NCBI GenBank assembly: GCA_902984215.1
Contig: CADWAF010001241.1
Location: 1-12,562, forward strand
DNA length: 12,562 nt
Source: Willaertia magna
Taxonomy: Eukaryota > Heterolobosea > Eutetramitea > Acrasida > Naegleriidae
Direction of reading: 5' to 3'
Part shown: piece by piece, positions 1 to 7,990 of the stretch
Layout: each line of letters starts with the position of its first letter
Numbering within the stretch: the first letter of the stretch is position 1
Notes under the pieces: generated by a model
The model's input: only the letters and a program-made list of their open reading frames with translations
What the model was told of the DNA's origin: nothing
Databases searched by the model: none
Made by a program: the position numbers and the translations under genes

Positions 1-2
1 CC

Positions 3-824
3 GGTAATTTACACACTGCTCTTGAATTATATGCATTACAATTTAATAACAATACAAAAGAACAAGAAGAAAAAAAGGCACCAATTTTATTAATTCATTG
101 TAGATCAATTATTATTTATCCAAGTCTTTTCGTTAAAGATTTAGAAGAATGGTTAAATAATAAATCTTTATTAAAACATTTAAATTCTTTAATTATTCTT
201 TCTTCTACAAGTTCAAGTTATATGGATGATCGTTTTATTCAACAAATGATTAGAGAACAAGAAGAAATTCTTAATTTAAATAATAACAGTGATCAACATA
301 ATGATAATCATGACAATCAACAACAAACTATTTATAGTAGTGGTGTAATTGGTGGTGTATTGGCTTGTAAAATAAAAATTAAGGATGAACAAGAATTTTC
401 AAAAACAAAATATTTAAAGAATTTAATTGAAATTGATGAAGAAAAATATCCAATGTTTATTTCTGGAATAAATAGAAAGTTATTATCAATACCAACAACA
501 ACAACAATTAATAATAATAATAATACATTAACAGATAATAATACCATTGAAATTACAAATAAGGAAAAGGATAATAAATTAAATAAAGCATTAGTTGTAA
601 TGATTTGTAGTGAAGGTGAAAATACTATTCATGGAGTGGTAATGGCACAAACAATTGTAAAACAAGTATTAGAACCATATGTTGTTATTGGCAATAGTAG
701 TGGTACTGATAGTGGTATTGGCAGTGGTATTAGCAGTGTTGAATTAAATGTAAAGTGGCAAACACCTTATTCTTGGAGATATTTTTATGGTCCTCCAGTT
801 GTTGAAAATAATTTGTATAATTAA
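3..824 (+). CDS. psmG2: Proteasome assembly chaperone 2 (PAC2/PSMG2), 5'-truncated by window edge
   Basis: The frame is open from base 3 to the TAA at 822-824, giving 273 visible residues; the true start lies outside the window. The ATG at 222 is internal. PAC2 pairs with PAC1 to scaffold alpha-ring assembly of the 20S proteasome. Three conserved blocks fit the family: a hydrophobic strand followed by CRSIIIYPSLF and a Trp, then LIILSSTSSSY; a late CSEGEN block followed by a helix; and the C-terminal WQTPYSWRYFYGPP, matching the W-x-x-P-x-S-W-R-x-x-[FY]-G end of PAC2. The human protein is about 264 residues, so roughly the first quarter is missing here. Asn/Thr-rich inserts (NNNSDQHNDN; TTTTINNNNN) and a Gly/Ser stretch before the last block are lineage insertions in loops. 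No intron is seen in the visible part. Family assignment is from recognised motifs, not alignment. Confidence 0.85.
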   Translation, partial: GNLHTALELYALQFNNNTKEQEEKKAPILLIHCRSIIIYPSLFVKDLEEWLNNKSLLKHLNSLIILSSTSSSYMDDRFIQQMIREQEEILNLNNNSDQHNDNHDNQQQTIYSSGVIGGVLACKIKIKDEQEFSKTKYLKNLIEIDEEKYPMFISGINRKLLSIPTTTTINNNNNTLTDNNTIEITNKEKDNKLNKALVVMICSEGENTIHGVVMAQTIVKQVLEPYVVIGNSSGTDSGIGSGISSVELNVKWQTPYSWRYFYGPPVVENNLYN

Positions 825-1254
825 AATGATTATTAAACATGAATATTAAACATTTACAATTAATAAACAATGTATTTTAATTATTTTAATAATTTTAATT
901 ATTTTAATTATTTATAATCAATTAAAATTACAATGATTTATTAATAAGAACCATACAACAATCCCAGTAATCTATCTTTTTGTCAACAGCAATCAAGTAT
1001 TAAACAAAAGCAAAATACAAATACCGTAAATGAAGTCAATTTTTACGAAGTACTATATTTGCACAAATCGCTATCCATCCTTGTCAATCAAAAAAAAAAA
1101 TTTCACAAAAAAAAAAATTCATTTATCTGATAAACAAGAACAACAGTGTTTTTCTTTGAAGAACGAACCAGTTGGCAAATAATTTTTACTAAATTCTTTT
1201 CTTAAAAACAACAAGTCGTTTAATCAACAATAATTTATTAAATTCAAATAAATA
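825..1254 (+). promoter_or_regulatory. Spacer and presumed promoter/5' leader of the Rab-like gene
   Basis: A very AT-rich first half (825-945) is followed by a less AT-biased stretch (about 950-1230) that probably contains the transcription start and 5' leader of the GTPase gene. Two A runs at about 1090-1120 resemble the homopolymer tracts common in dictyostelid promoters. I see no TATA box or other specific operator that stands out from background, and no RNA gene. Confidence 0.4.
862..867 (+). terminator. Possible poly(A) signal of the PAC2 gene
   Basis: AATAAA lies 38 bases after the PAC2 stop codon. In sequence this AT-rich the hexamer is common by chance, so position is the only support. 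Confidence 0.3.
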
Positions 1255-2284
1255 ATGGGAAATTTTTGTTCAAATCATAATCATCATCACAACAATAATA
1301 ATCAACAACAATTTGATATCCCGCCACTTCCGGTAAAAACTACAACAACGATTACTACGAATAATGCATCAACATCAACTACAACGTTAAATAAACCGGA
1401 AAGGACAAAGAAATAGTAAGTTTTTTAAAATGATTGCGGAGTTTTAAATGTATTTCTGTAATTTTTTATTTTGAAAATTATTTTTATAATAATTTTTTGT
1501 TTTGTATTAAAAAAACCCGCCAAAAAATTACAAATTTTTTTATTTTCTACCAAAATTTTAATTATAAAAAATAATTGTTTTTAATTATTTTTTAAAGTGA
1601 TGCTACAATAAAGGCTTTATTAATTGGAGAAAGTGGAGTGGGGAAAACAGCGTTATTATTAAAATATGTTGAAGATAAATTTGAAGAATCTTTACTTTCA
1701 ACGATAGGTGTTGATTTTAAAGAAAAAGTTTTAGTTATAAATGATAAATTAATTAAATTACAAATTTTTGATACGTAAGTTGACTAATTTTTTATATTTT
1801 ATTTAATTTTTATAAAGAGCTGGACAGGAACGATATAGAACAGTAAGTAAATATTTAAGGAATTTAAAAATTTACAAAATGATAAAGATTACAAATTCTT
1901 ATTATAGAGGAGTTTCACTAATAATAGTTGTATTTGATTTAACGGATGAAAAGGGTCTCGAAAAAGTTCAAAAATGGATAAAGTAAGTTTATTTTTTTTA
2001 TCTCTTTAAAATTTATTAAAATATTTAAAATTTTAAATTATTTTAATCGTTACAATAAATTAATATTGTAAACAATAATTAGTGAGGTTAAAAAATTTTC
2101 TACTTCTAACGTTGTTGGTGCACTAGTTGGAAATAAAACAGATTTAGAGAGTGAAAGACAAATAACTGAATTACAAGCTAGAGAATTTGCTCAAAATTTT
2201 GATTTACTTTATTTTGAAGTGAGTGCTAAATATGGTACAAATATTAGTTTAATTTTTGAACAATTAGTTGAGAGAGTTATATAA
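1255..2284 (+). CDS. Rab-like small GTPase with N-terminal dual-acylation signal, five exons
   Basis: The spliced product is 219 residues. Exons: 1255-1415, 1598-1774, 1818-1842, 1888-1982, 2093 is not used; the last exon is 2083-2284. Introns (182, 43, 45 and 100 nt) all begin GTAAGT and end AG. Splicing is fixed by frame and by conserved motifs crossing the junctions. Motifs: P-loop GESGVGKT (64-71), TIGVDF in switch [11 protein letters not shown] (112-121), then ITNSYYRG of switch II, GNKTDL (169-174) and EVSAK (198-202). All guanine-binding elements look intact. Residues 1-53 precede the G domain: MGNFCS fits an N-myristoylation site with an adjacent palmitoylatable Cys5, then a His/Asn/Gln-rich linker. 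The chain ends VERVI with no C-terminal cysteine, so membrane attachment should be N-terminal rather than by prenylation. Rab subfamily is not assigned. It faces the AP-3 mu gene, whose complex acts in endolysosomal traffic, but a functional link is only a guess. Confidence 0.88.
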
Positions 2285-2412
2285 CAAATTTTTTACCAAT
2301 TTTTTAACAATTTTGAACTTTTTGTAACGTTAATAATATTTTTTTTTGTCCAAGAGTGTTTTTATTACAAAGCGGTACTACTATACAAATAAAATTCCTT
2401 TACAACAATTAA

Positions 2413-2418
2413 AATAAA
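2413..2418 (+). terminator. Possible poly(A) signal of the Rab-like gene
   Basis: AATAAA occurs 128 bases after the GTPase stop, within the 243-bp spacer between two converging genes. Support is position only. Confidence 0.25.
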
Positions 2419-2472
2419 TACCTTTTTTTAGAAAATATAAATCAAATCATATACTGAGCTAACTAACAAAAC

Positions 2473-2478
2473 TTTATT
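2473..2478 (-). terminator. Possible poly(A) signal of the AP-3 mu gene
   Basis: TTTATT on the plus strand reads AATAAA on the minus strand, 49 bases past the AP-3 mu stop. The 3' ends of the two converging transcripts probably lie within or overlap in 2285-2527. Chance occurrence is likely at this base composition. Confidence 0.25.
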
Positions 2479-2527
2479 TAAATAACAAAATCAAACAAAT
2501 AAATAATCTACACAAAAATCAATCTCT

Positions 2528-3915
2528 TTAAACAGTTCTAACTTCATATCTTCCAGCATTTGTAATATAACGAACACCTTTAAAAGGTTTATAATTTTCA
2601 TTTCTTAATTGAACACTTTCAACCTTTAAACCAGAAACACAAACACCATCCAACTCAAATTGTAATTGAACTGCAGGACAACCATCCTTTTCACCTCTAC
2701 CATTCATAAAATTAATTTTACCAGTTAAACTTGGTGCAGGTGCTTTTGATTGTTGAGTTTGTGGAGATAACTTTCCTACATTCCAAACTAAACGATGATT
2801 AACAGCATCATATTGAATATTACCAACTGTAGCTTGTAATTGATTAGATTCCCAATTAGGCATAGATACAAAAACTTTAACGTTATCTAAAGACTTATTA
2901 TGAGTATGACGAAGACCTAACATAATATTAACATTAACACCACCCTTATAGAAAGTTAATTGAGGTCTACAATAAATAGGTAACATTGGTAAATTAGACA
3001 TACGATAACTTAATAATTCATATTCTCCATCAGGTGGAATGAATGAAATTGATTTATCTTGTTCATATCTAGCATAACGTACGCAAGGATGAAAACTAAT
3101 ATCTTCTATAATACCTGGATCATTAAACTGTAATAATAAATCTGGAGTACCTGATAATTTACAATTACTTTTAATTGTACCTACAACTTCACTTATTGCT
3201 GATCCTCCATTAACATCAACAATTACATTTAAAGTTTCTATTATATCAAAATAAATTTCATTATTAACATATTTAATACCTGCTTTACGCCATGGAACAA
3301 TAGATTTATTATGTCCAGTTATACCAACTGAATTGTTATTACTTTTACCTACATTACTAACTAATTGAGCAAGGCTTGATGGTTGTCTAACTAAATCTTT
3401 TAACAAGGCTATTTCGGTAGTAATTGGAAATCCTCCATCTATCATTTCATCAAGTAACTATATCATCATAGTAGTAGATCATCATCATGTTAGTCCGATA
3501 ATGTTAAAAAAAAGGTTAAAAAATATTAATAAAAAGATAATTAACAAATACTTACTTGATAGATAGTAACAAAATGGTTTTTAATGTTAGCTTCATTTAC
3601 TTTATCAATATAAGTTTCTAAAATATCGACAATTCTATGAAGTAATTCAATAACTAATAATGGTTGAGATTCTCTATCAACAATACCTACAAAATATAAA
3701 GAATGACGATAAATATGGATAATATAATATTTTGAGGTTGTTAAAATTGGTGAAATATTTGAAGTAGAATTATTATTTGTTTCTTGTTGATTATTTTCTT
3801 TCATTACTTCGGTATAGAATTGTTCTGCTACCGATCTACTAACTTTACCTAGGAAATGTCTTTCAATTATAATTTCTCCAAGTTTATCAATGATAAAGAA
3901 ACTTTTCATGGACAT
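2528..3915 (-). CDS. apm3: AP-3 complex subunit mu, two exons
   Basis: Exon 1 is 3915-3556 and exon 2 is 3457-2528, separated by a 98-nt phase-0 intron (3555-3458, GTAAGT...AG). The spliced protein has 429 residues, close to the usual length of about 420. Joining gives HFVTIYQ-LLDEMIDGGFPITTE, the classic linker after the longin domain of adaptor mu chains, which confirms the splice. Residues 1 to about 145 form the longin-like N-terminal domain. Residues about 175-429 form the mu-homology domain, starting PWRKAGIKY and containing FIPPDGEYELLSYR and the C-terminal GRYEVRTV. FIPPDG and these signatures fit mu3 better than mu1 or mu2. With delta, beta3 and sigma3 it forms the AP-3 coat adaptor, which recognises tyrosine-based signals and sends cargo to lysosomes and related compartments. 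Asn-rich inserts sit near residues 40-53 and 159-162. The start follows an A run; ATG codon 3 is an alternative start. Confidence 0.92.
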
Positions 3916-3949
3916 TTTTTTTTAACTTTTCATGGACATTTTTTTTTTA
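3901..3949 (-). repeat. 24-bp tandem duplication creating an upstream mini-ORF before apm3
   Basis: Bases 3901-3924 and 3925-3949 are the same unit, differing only by one T in the T run. The unit contains the apm3 start codon and first codons, so the minus strand carries ATG-TCC-ATG-AAA-AGT-TAA at 3939-3922, a five-codon upstream ORF (MSMKS) in the same frame as apm3, stopping two codons before the real ATG at 3915-3913. Confidence 0.85.
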
Positions 3950-3983
3950 AATTTTTTTTTAATTTTTAATTTTTTTGGATTTG

Positions 3984-4049
3984 CAAATTTGAAGCGAATT
4001 GGGAGAAGGAAACGCCATCTCCTCCCAAAGCAAAAACCACGCCCCAATT
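3984..4049. other. GC-rich island with two mutually exclusive hairpins
   Basis: This stretch is far less AT-rich than its surroundings. TTGGGAG (3999-4005) can pair with CTCCCAA (4022-4028), and the overlapping AATTGGG (3997-4003) can pair with CCCAATT (4043-4049); both cannot form together. A palindrome CAAATTTG sits at 3984-3991. It lies between the apm3 start and a tRNA fragment and could be apm3 promoter or leader, or an unrecognised small RNA. I recognise no known RNA family. Confidence 0.35.
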
Positions 4050-4087
4050 AAATAGTAAATAACATATACAATAAATAAAATCAAGAA

Positions 4088-4147
4088 GGGGTTATAGCTC
4101 AGTTGGTAGAGCGTGTGCTTTGCATGCACAAGGTCCAGGGTTCGATT
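4088..4147 (+). pseudogene. tRNA-Ala(TGC), truncated after the T-loop
   Basis: Sixty bases fold as a tRNA up to a sharp break: acceptor 5' strand GGGGTTA (4088-4094), D-stem GCTC/GAGC around an AGTTGGTA loop, anticodon stem TGTGC/GCACA with loop TTTGCAT and anticodon TGC (4121-4123), variable AGGTC, T-stem 5' strand CAGGG (4136-4140) and T-loop TTCGATT (4141-4147). The expected CCCTG, TAACCCC and discriminator base are absent; the sequence continues ATATAATAAATAG. The internal A box (TAGCTCAGTTGG) is intact and the B box (GGTTCGATT) lacks only its final CC. It may still be transcribed by Pol III but cannot form a mature tRNA by itself. Truncation by an insertion or deletion at 4147/4148, or an assembly join, are all possible. 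Confidence 0.8.
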
Positions 4148-4209
4148 ATATAATAAATAGTCACCAAAGAACAAAAAAGGAAATTCGTGTTACAGATGGT
4201 CCAAATAAC

Positions 4210-5419
4210 AGAAAAAAAAATAACAGAGACAAAAAATAAAATATAAAAATACAAATTTATTTAAATTTGTGTTATTTAAAGTTTACTTTTTCATTTTGTA
4301 ACTTTTAGGATATTTTGTAGAATTATACTATTACAATAATATTGTTATTCAAAATGTTATTTCTTATATTATCTGTACTATTTTATTATATTTATATTTA
4401 AATTTTAAATAATAAATCACTATATAATAAAAATGATAATTATTTATTAATTTTTTTAATTTTTATCCTATACACTATACAATTTAATTTGTTTTTTTTG
4501 TATTTTCAATTATTATTTTAATTTTAATAATTTTATCATTATATTTTTTATTATTATAATTCAATTTCTATTTTTTTTAAATAAAATAATTTTTTTTTAT
4601 TAAAATTTTAAATCTTTTATTTACTATAATAAAATTTTATTAATTTAAAATAATTTATTATTATTCATCTTATTTTTTAATAAAATTACTATTTAGTAAT
4701 TTAATTATTAATAATTATTTTTTAATAAAATAATATATTCAATTTATAATTTTTTTTTTAAAATTCATTAAAATTTTTTAATTATTAATTAAACAAAATA
4801 AAAATTATTTTTTTATAAATTTTTTAAATTATATAGATATTTTAATATTAATATTTATTAAAAAATTTAAATAATTTATTTATTAATATATAGAAAACAG
4901 ATTATTTGATTATTATTTATAAAAATATATATTTTATTATCATAAAAAATAATTTTTATAAATCATTATTCTTTTAAAAAAGTCTATTAAAAATAATTAT
5001 AAAATTTAATAAAACAATTTGTATAATAATTTTTTTATATATAAATAATAATAAAAAAATAATAAAATTCTTTATAAAATAATAAAAAAAATAAAATTTT
5101 ATTTTTTAAAAAAATTATTATAATATTAATTTTTAATTTAATTTTTTAATTTTTAAAGAATATTTTTTTTAAATAAATTATTATAATAATTTTAAAACTG
5201 AAAATATTATAAAAAATAATATTACTTTTTATTATAAGAAAAATTATAATGAAAATAAAAAAATAAAGATAATTAAAAATATAAAAAAATATTTTTAAAA
5301 ATAATTTTTTTTGTTTATTTTAATTAAAATATTTACTTATTTAAATTTAATTATAAACTTAATTAACTATATATTCTTAAATAAGCTTTTTATTTTATTA
5401 AAAATATTAATATTTTTTA
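4210..5419. other. AT desert, left part: no gene seen
   Basis: Almost pure A and T; for example, 4801-4860 holds a single G and no C. No frame stays open over any useful length and no RNA or repeat family is recognised. A CTATACACTAT at about 4466 recurs inverted near 8195, probably by chance. Confidence 0.6.
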
Positions 5420-5660
5420 AATTTTAAATATTTTATTTTGTTTTTCTAAAAAAAATTTATTAAATTTTATTAAATCTAAATTAATATTATTTAATAATTT
5501 ATCTATTATTTTATTTATTTTTATTATTTTTATAACTGTTATAATTACAATTATTATTGTTATAGTTATTGTTTTTATTGTTTTTGTTGATAAATTTAAA
5601 TTTAAAATTAAGCTTGTTATTAAATTTATTATTAAACTTATTATTAAACTTTAAATCCAT
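5420..5660 (-). pseudogene. Asn/Lys-rich coding remnant, unrecognised
   Basis: On the minus strand an ATG at 5660-5658 opens 49 codons to TAA at 5513-5511, starting MDLKFNNKFNNKFNNK. The FNNK unit is repeated three times with synonymous third-base changes (AAG/AAA, AAT/AAC), which suggests past coding selection. Downstream, another frame gives IDKLLNNINLDLIKF and continues about 15 more residues to a stop, so the two pieces may be one reading frame broken by an indel. The plus strand is T-rich further upstream (about 5780-5900), consistent with a longer decayed minus-strand gene. No family is recognised, and chance cannot be excluded. Confidence 0.25.
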
Positions 5661-6828
5661 TATTATTTTATTAAAATTTTTGCTTTTTTATAAAACTAAT
5701 TTTATTAGTATACATTTTAATTAAATTAAATATTTTTTTATTAATTAAATATTTAATAAATTATTTAATAACAAAATATAATTTTTTTTTTCAGTTTCTT
5801 TTAATTTTAATTTTTTTCTTTATTATCTTTTCAATTTTTTTTAAATCTTTCTTCTTAAACTACTTTTTTTTAATCTTTATATATTATTTTTTCTTTATAT
5901 TATATTTATCATAATTATAACTATTATTATAAATAAAAAAAATTTATAAATATAATTTTTTTATTATTTTTAATTTTTTATATTTATCATTATTAAATAT
6001 AAAAAATTATAATTTTAAGTTTATTAAATATAATTAATTAATTAATTAATATAAAAGATAATAATATTAAAAATATTTAATTTAATATTTAAATAAAAAT
6101 TAATTATAAAATTAATAATAAATTACTATTTTATATTAATAAAATTAAAATAATTAATATTTTAAAATTAAAAAATAAAATAATATATATAATTACTTTT
6201 AAAACTATGTATTAAAAAAATAATTTTTAAATTAATGATTTAAAAAATAAAAAAATTATAATTAAAATTTATAATATAAAATATTTAAATATTTTATAAC
6301 ATAATAAAATACTGTGTTTTATATTTAATTTAAATTAATTTTTTAAATAATAAAATATTTAAACAATAAATATAATAAATTAGTTTATTAATTAATTTAA
6401 ATTTTAAATTAATTTATTAACTAATTTAAGTATTAAATAAATTTAAATATAAATTTACTTATAATATTAAGAGCTTTAAAATATTTATAAAAAATTTTAA
6501 TAATTATAATATATAAGAATACAATAAAAAATTAAGTAAATATTAATAGAAATAAAATTAATAAATTTTTAAAAAATTAAAAAATAATAAATAAAAGAAA
6601 TTCTTTTATTTGTATAAATTATATATTAAAATAAGAAAATAATTTATTAAATTTTTTGAATAAACTTTTAATTATTTAATAAAAAAAATTATAAACAATA
6701 TAATTTATAAAAATAATAATAATTATATCCTTTAAAAAAATAAAATAATATAATATATAAATAAGATTCAAAGAAATTAATTTAATAATATAAATAAAAA
6801 AATTAATTTTTTAAAGATAATTATTAAA
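5661..6828. other. AT desert, middle part: palindrome only, no gene
   Basis: Base composition is extreme: 6241-6300 contains one C and no G. Apart from the T-rich stretch at 5780-5900, a short (TAAT)5 run at 6031-6050 and the palindrome at 6376-6428, I see no feature. Confidence 0.55.
6376..6428. repeat. 53-bp near-perfect palindrome
   Basis: Arms 6376-6401 and 6403-6428 match in 24 of 26 positions when one is reverse-complemented, with one base between them. The left arm begins TAAATTAGTTTATTAATT and the right arm ends ATTAACTAATTTA. The arms contain G and C at matched places, so this is more than background AT symmetry. Confidence 0.7.
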
Positions 6829-6854
6829 TATAAAATTTATTCTTAAAACTATTA
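6829..6854 (+). repeat. 26-bp direct repeat, left copy
   Basis: Begins TATAAAATTTATTC and ends AAAACTATTA; identical over all 26 bases to 8060-8085. Its last base is the first base of the left inverted repeat at 6854, so it abuts the candidate element. Confidence 0.75.
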
Positions 6855-6865
6855 CTATGATTTTC

Positions 6866-7107
6866 AATGAAGTGTAATATTTTTTTTAATGAAGTGTAAT
6901 ATTTTTTTTAATGAAGTGTAATACTTTTTTTAATGAAGTGTAATACTTTTTTTAATGAAGTGTAATACTTTTTTTAATAAAGTGTAATACTTTTTTTAAT
7001 GAAGTGTAATACTTTTTTTAATGGAGTGTAACACTTTTTTTAATGAAATGCAACAAAATTTTCAATAAAGTGCAACTTCGGGTTTACTAAAGTGCAATTT
7101 TAAATTC
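6866..7107 (+). repeat. Tandem array, 11 units of 22 bp
   Basis: Units start at 6866, 6888, 6910, 6932, 6954, 6976, 6998, 7020, 7042, 7064 and 7086. The core is AATGAAGTGTAATACT followed by a T run. Units 1-8 are near-identical; units 9-11 diverge (for example ATGAAATGCAAC, AATAAAGTGCAAC) but keep the exact 22-bp spacing. An irregular relic (ATTGAACTTTGTAAT) follows. Confidence 0.9.
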
Positions 7108-7260
7108 TTTTATTGAACTTTGTAATTAAAAAAAAATAAAAACCTTTTTTAAAAAAAATAAAAAATAAAAACCGCCAAAATAAAATTACTGAAATAGTTA
7201 ATAATTTAGCCAAATCTAGATATCTGTTATAAAATAAACGCTATTTATTAAGATATAAAT
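7108..7260. other. Spacer between the array and the element ORF
   Basis: A-rich tracts with the word AAAAATAAAAACC repeated, a CCGCCAA at 7172-7178, and a slightly less AT-rich stretch (about 7180-7245). It would be the 3' flank of the minus-strand ORF. No gene seen. Confidence 0.4.
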
Positions 7261-7835
7261 TTATTTAATTCTTTTATTCTTATTATTATCAGAAGATTTA
7301 ATAATTTTTATAATTTGTGGACATTTCATTAAAATTAAAATACTTTCCAAAATATTTTCAACATTTAAACCACGTTGATAAATAAATTGCTCTTTTATAT
7401 AAATATTTTTAATTAACATATATATATAATATCCACTGCATTCAATGGTTACAATCTTTTCATTCATTAAATCGTTGGAAATTTTTATATTGTTTATATC
7501 ATTATTATTATTATCATTGCAATTATCGTTACAAAATTGTTTAAAATAACATTGTAAAATTATCTTAATATAGTTATTGTCATTTAAATTACAAGAAACT
7601 ATTAAAGGATTTATAAAATTAAATATAAAATAAGATAACAGCTCAACTAACTTTTTTAAAAAAAACTTCTACAAATTACAAGAATTATTTTAGTATTATT
7701 TATTTTATTATAAATGCAAACGTTTATATGACAATTAAGAGATTTGTAATTGTAGTTCTGAGAAAAATGAATTAGATTACAATAAATAAAAAAAAGTATT
7801 TTATTAATTTTAGTATAATAACAATGTTGTATCAT
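7261..7835 (-). CDS. Unrecognised protein in two overlapping frames, inside the candidate element
   Basis: Frame A starts at ATG 7835-7833 (an in-frame TAA lies directly upstream) and runs 59 codons to TAA at 7658-7656. Frame B is open from 7668 to TAA at 7263-7261. The two overlap in a run of eight T then six A on the minus strand. A -1 shift there joins them into about 191 residues. C and G appear at codon third positions throughout (CTG, GAG, CAG, TGC), unlike the flanking desert, so it was recently coding. The Cys/Ile/Asn-rich product ends with IYMLIKNIYIKEQFI, LNVENILESILIL and MKCPQIIKIIKSS. That spacing is loosely like the second half of a BTB/POZ domain (helix with LL-x-x-IY, then NV-x-x-LL helix), a weak resemblance only. 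It could be a programmed frameshift, a sequencing indel or a pseudogene. Confidence 0.45.
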
Positions 7836-7895
7836 TTATTATGTTTTTAATTTGAAAATTTTATTTAAAATATTATGGAAATATTTTAAGTCTTT

Positions 7896-7990
7896 AAAAA
7901 AAAAGTCAGTTTGTACTTTATTAAAAATGTAGAATTACATTTCATTAAAAATTCGTTTACACTTCATTAAAAAATAAGTTGCACTTCATT
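7896..7990 (-). repeat. Inverted counterpart of the 22-bp array, four units
   Basis: Read on the minus strand the units are 7990-7969 (22 bp, AATGAAGTGCAACTTA...), 7968-7947 (22 bp, AATGAAGTGTAAACGA...), 7946-7923 (24 bp, AATGAAATGTAATTC...) and 7922-7896 (27 bp, AATAAAGTACAAACTG...). Each ends in a T run. They become more degenerate toward the interior, as on the left. Confidence 0.8.

Noticed and set aside
332..547. Minus-strand 71-codon hydrophobic frame
   Set aside because: It is the antisense shadow of the PAC2 coding region; its Leu/Val content comes from Asn/Thr codons read backwards.
3959..4174. Minus-strand 71-codon frame
   Set aside because: It runs antisense through the tRNA fragment and GC island, which explain its apparent composition; no conserved motif.
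4075..4239. Plus-strand frame reading through the tRNA fragment and on to KKEIRVTDGPNNRKK before a stop
   Set aside because: It has no ATG upstream of the tRNA part, overlaps the structured RNA and resembles no family; the last 26 codons look only mildly coding-like.
6866..7107. CRISPR array
   Set aside because: The units are directly adjacent 22-mers with no unique spacers, in a eukaryotic context.
7650..7680. A 29-nt GTAATT...AAAG intron joining the two frames of the element ORF
   Set aside because: It would be in phase, but is shorter than plausible for a spliceosomal intron and lacks the GTAAGT donor used by all other introns here.
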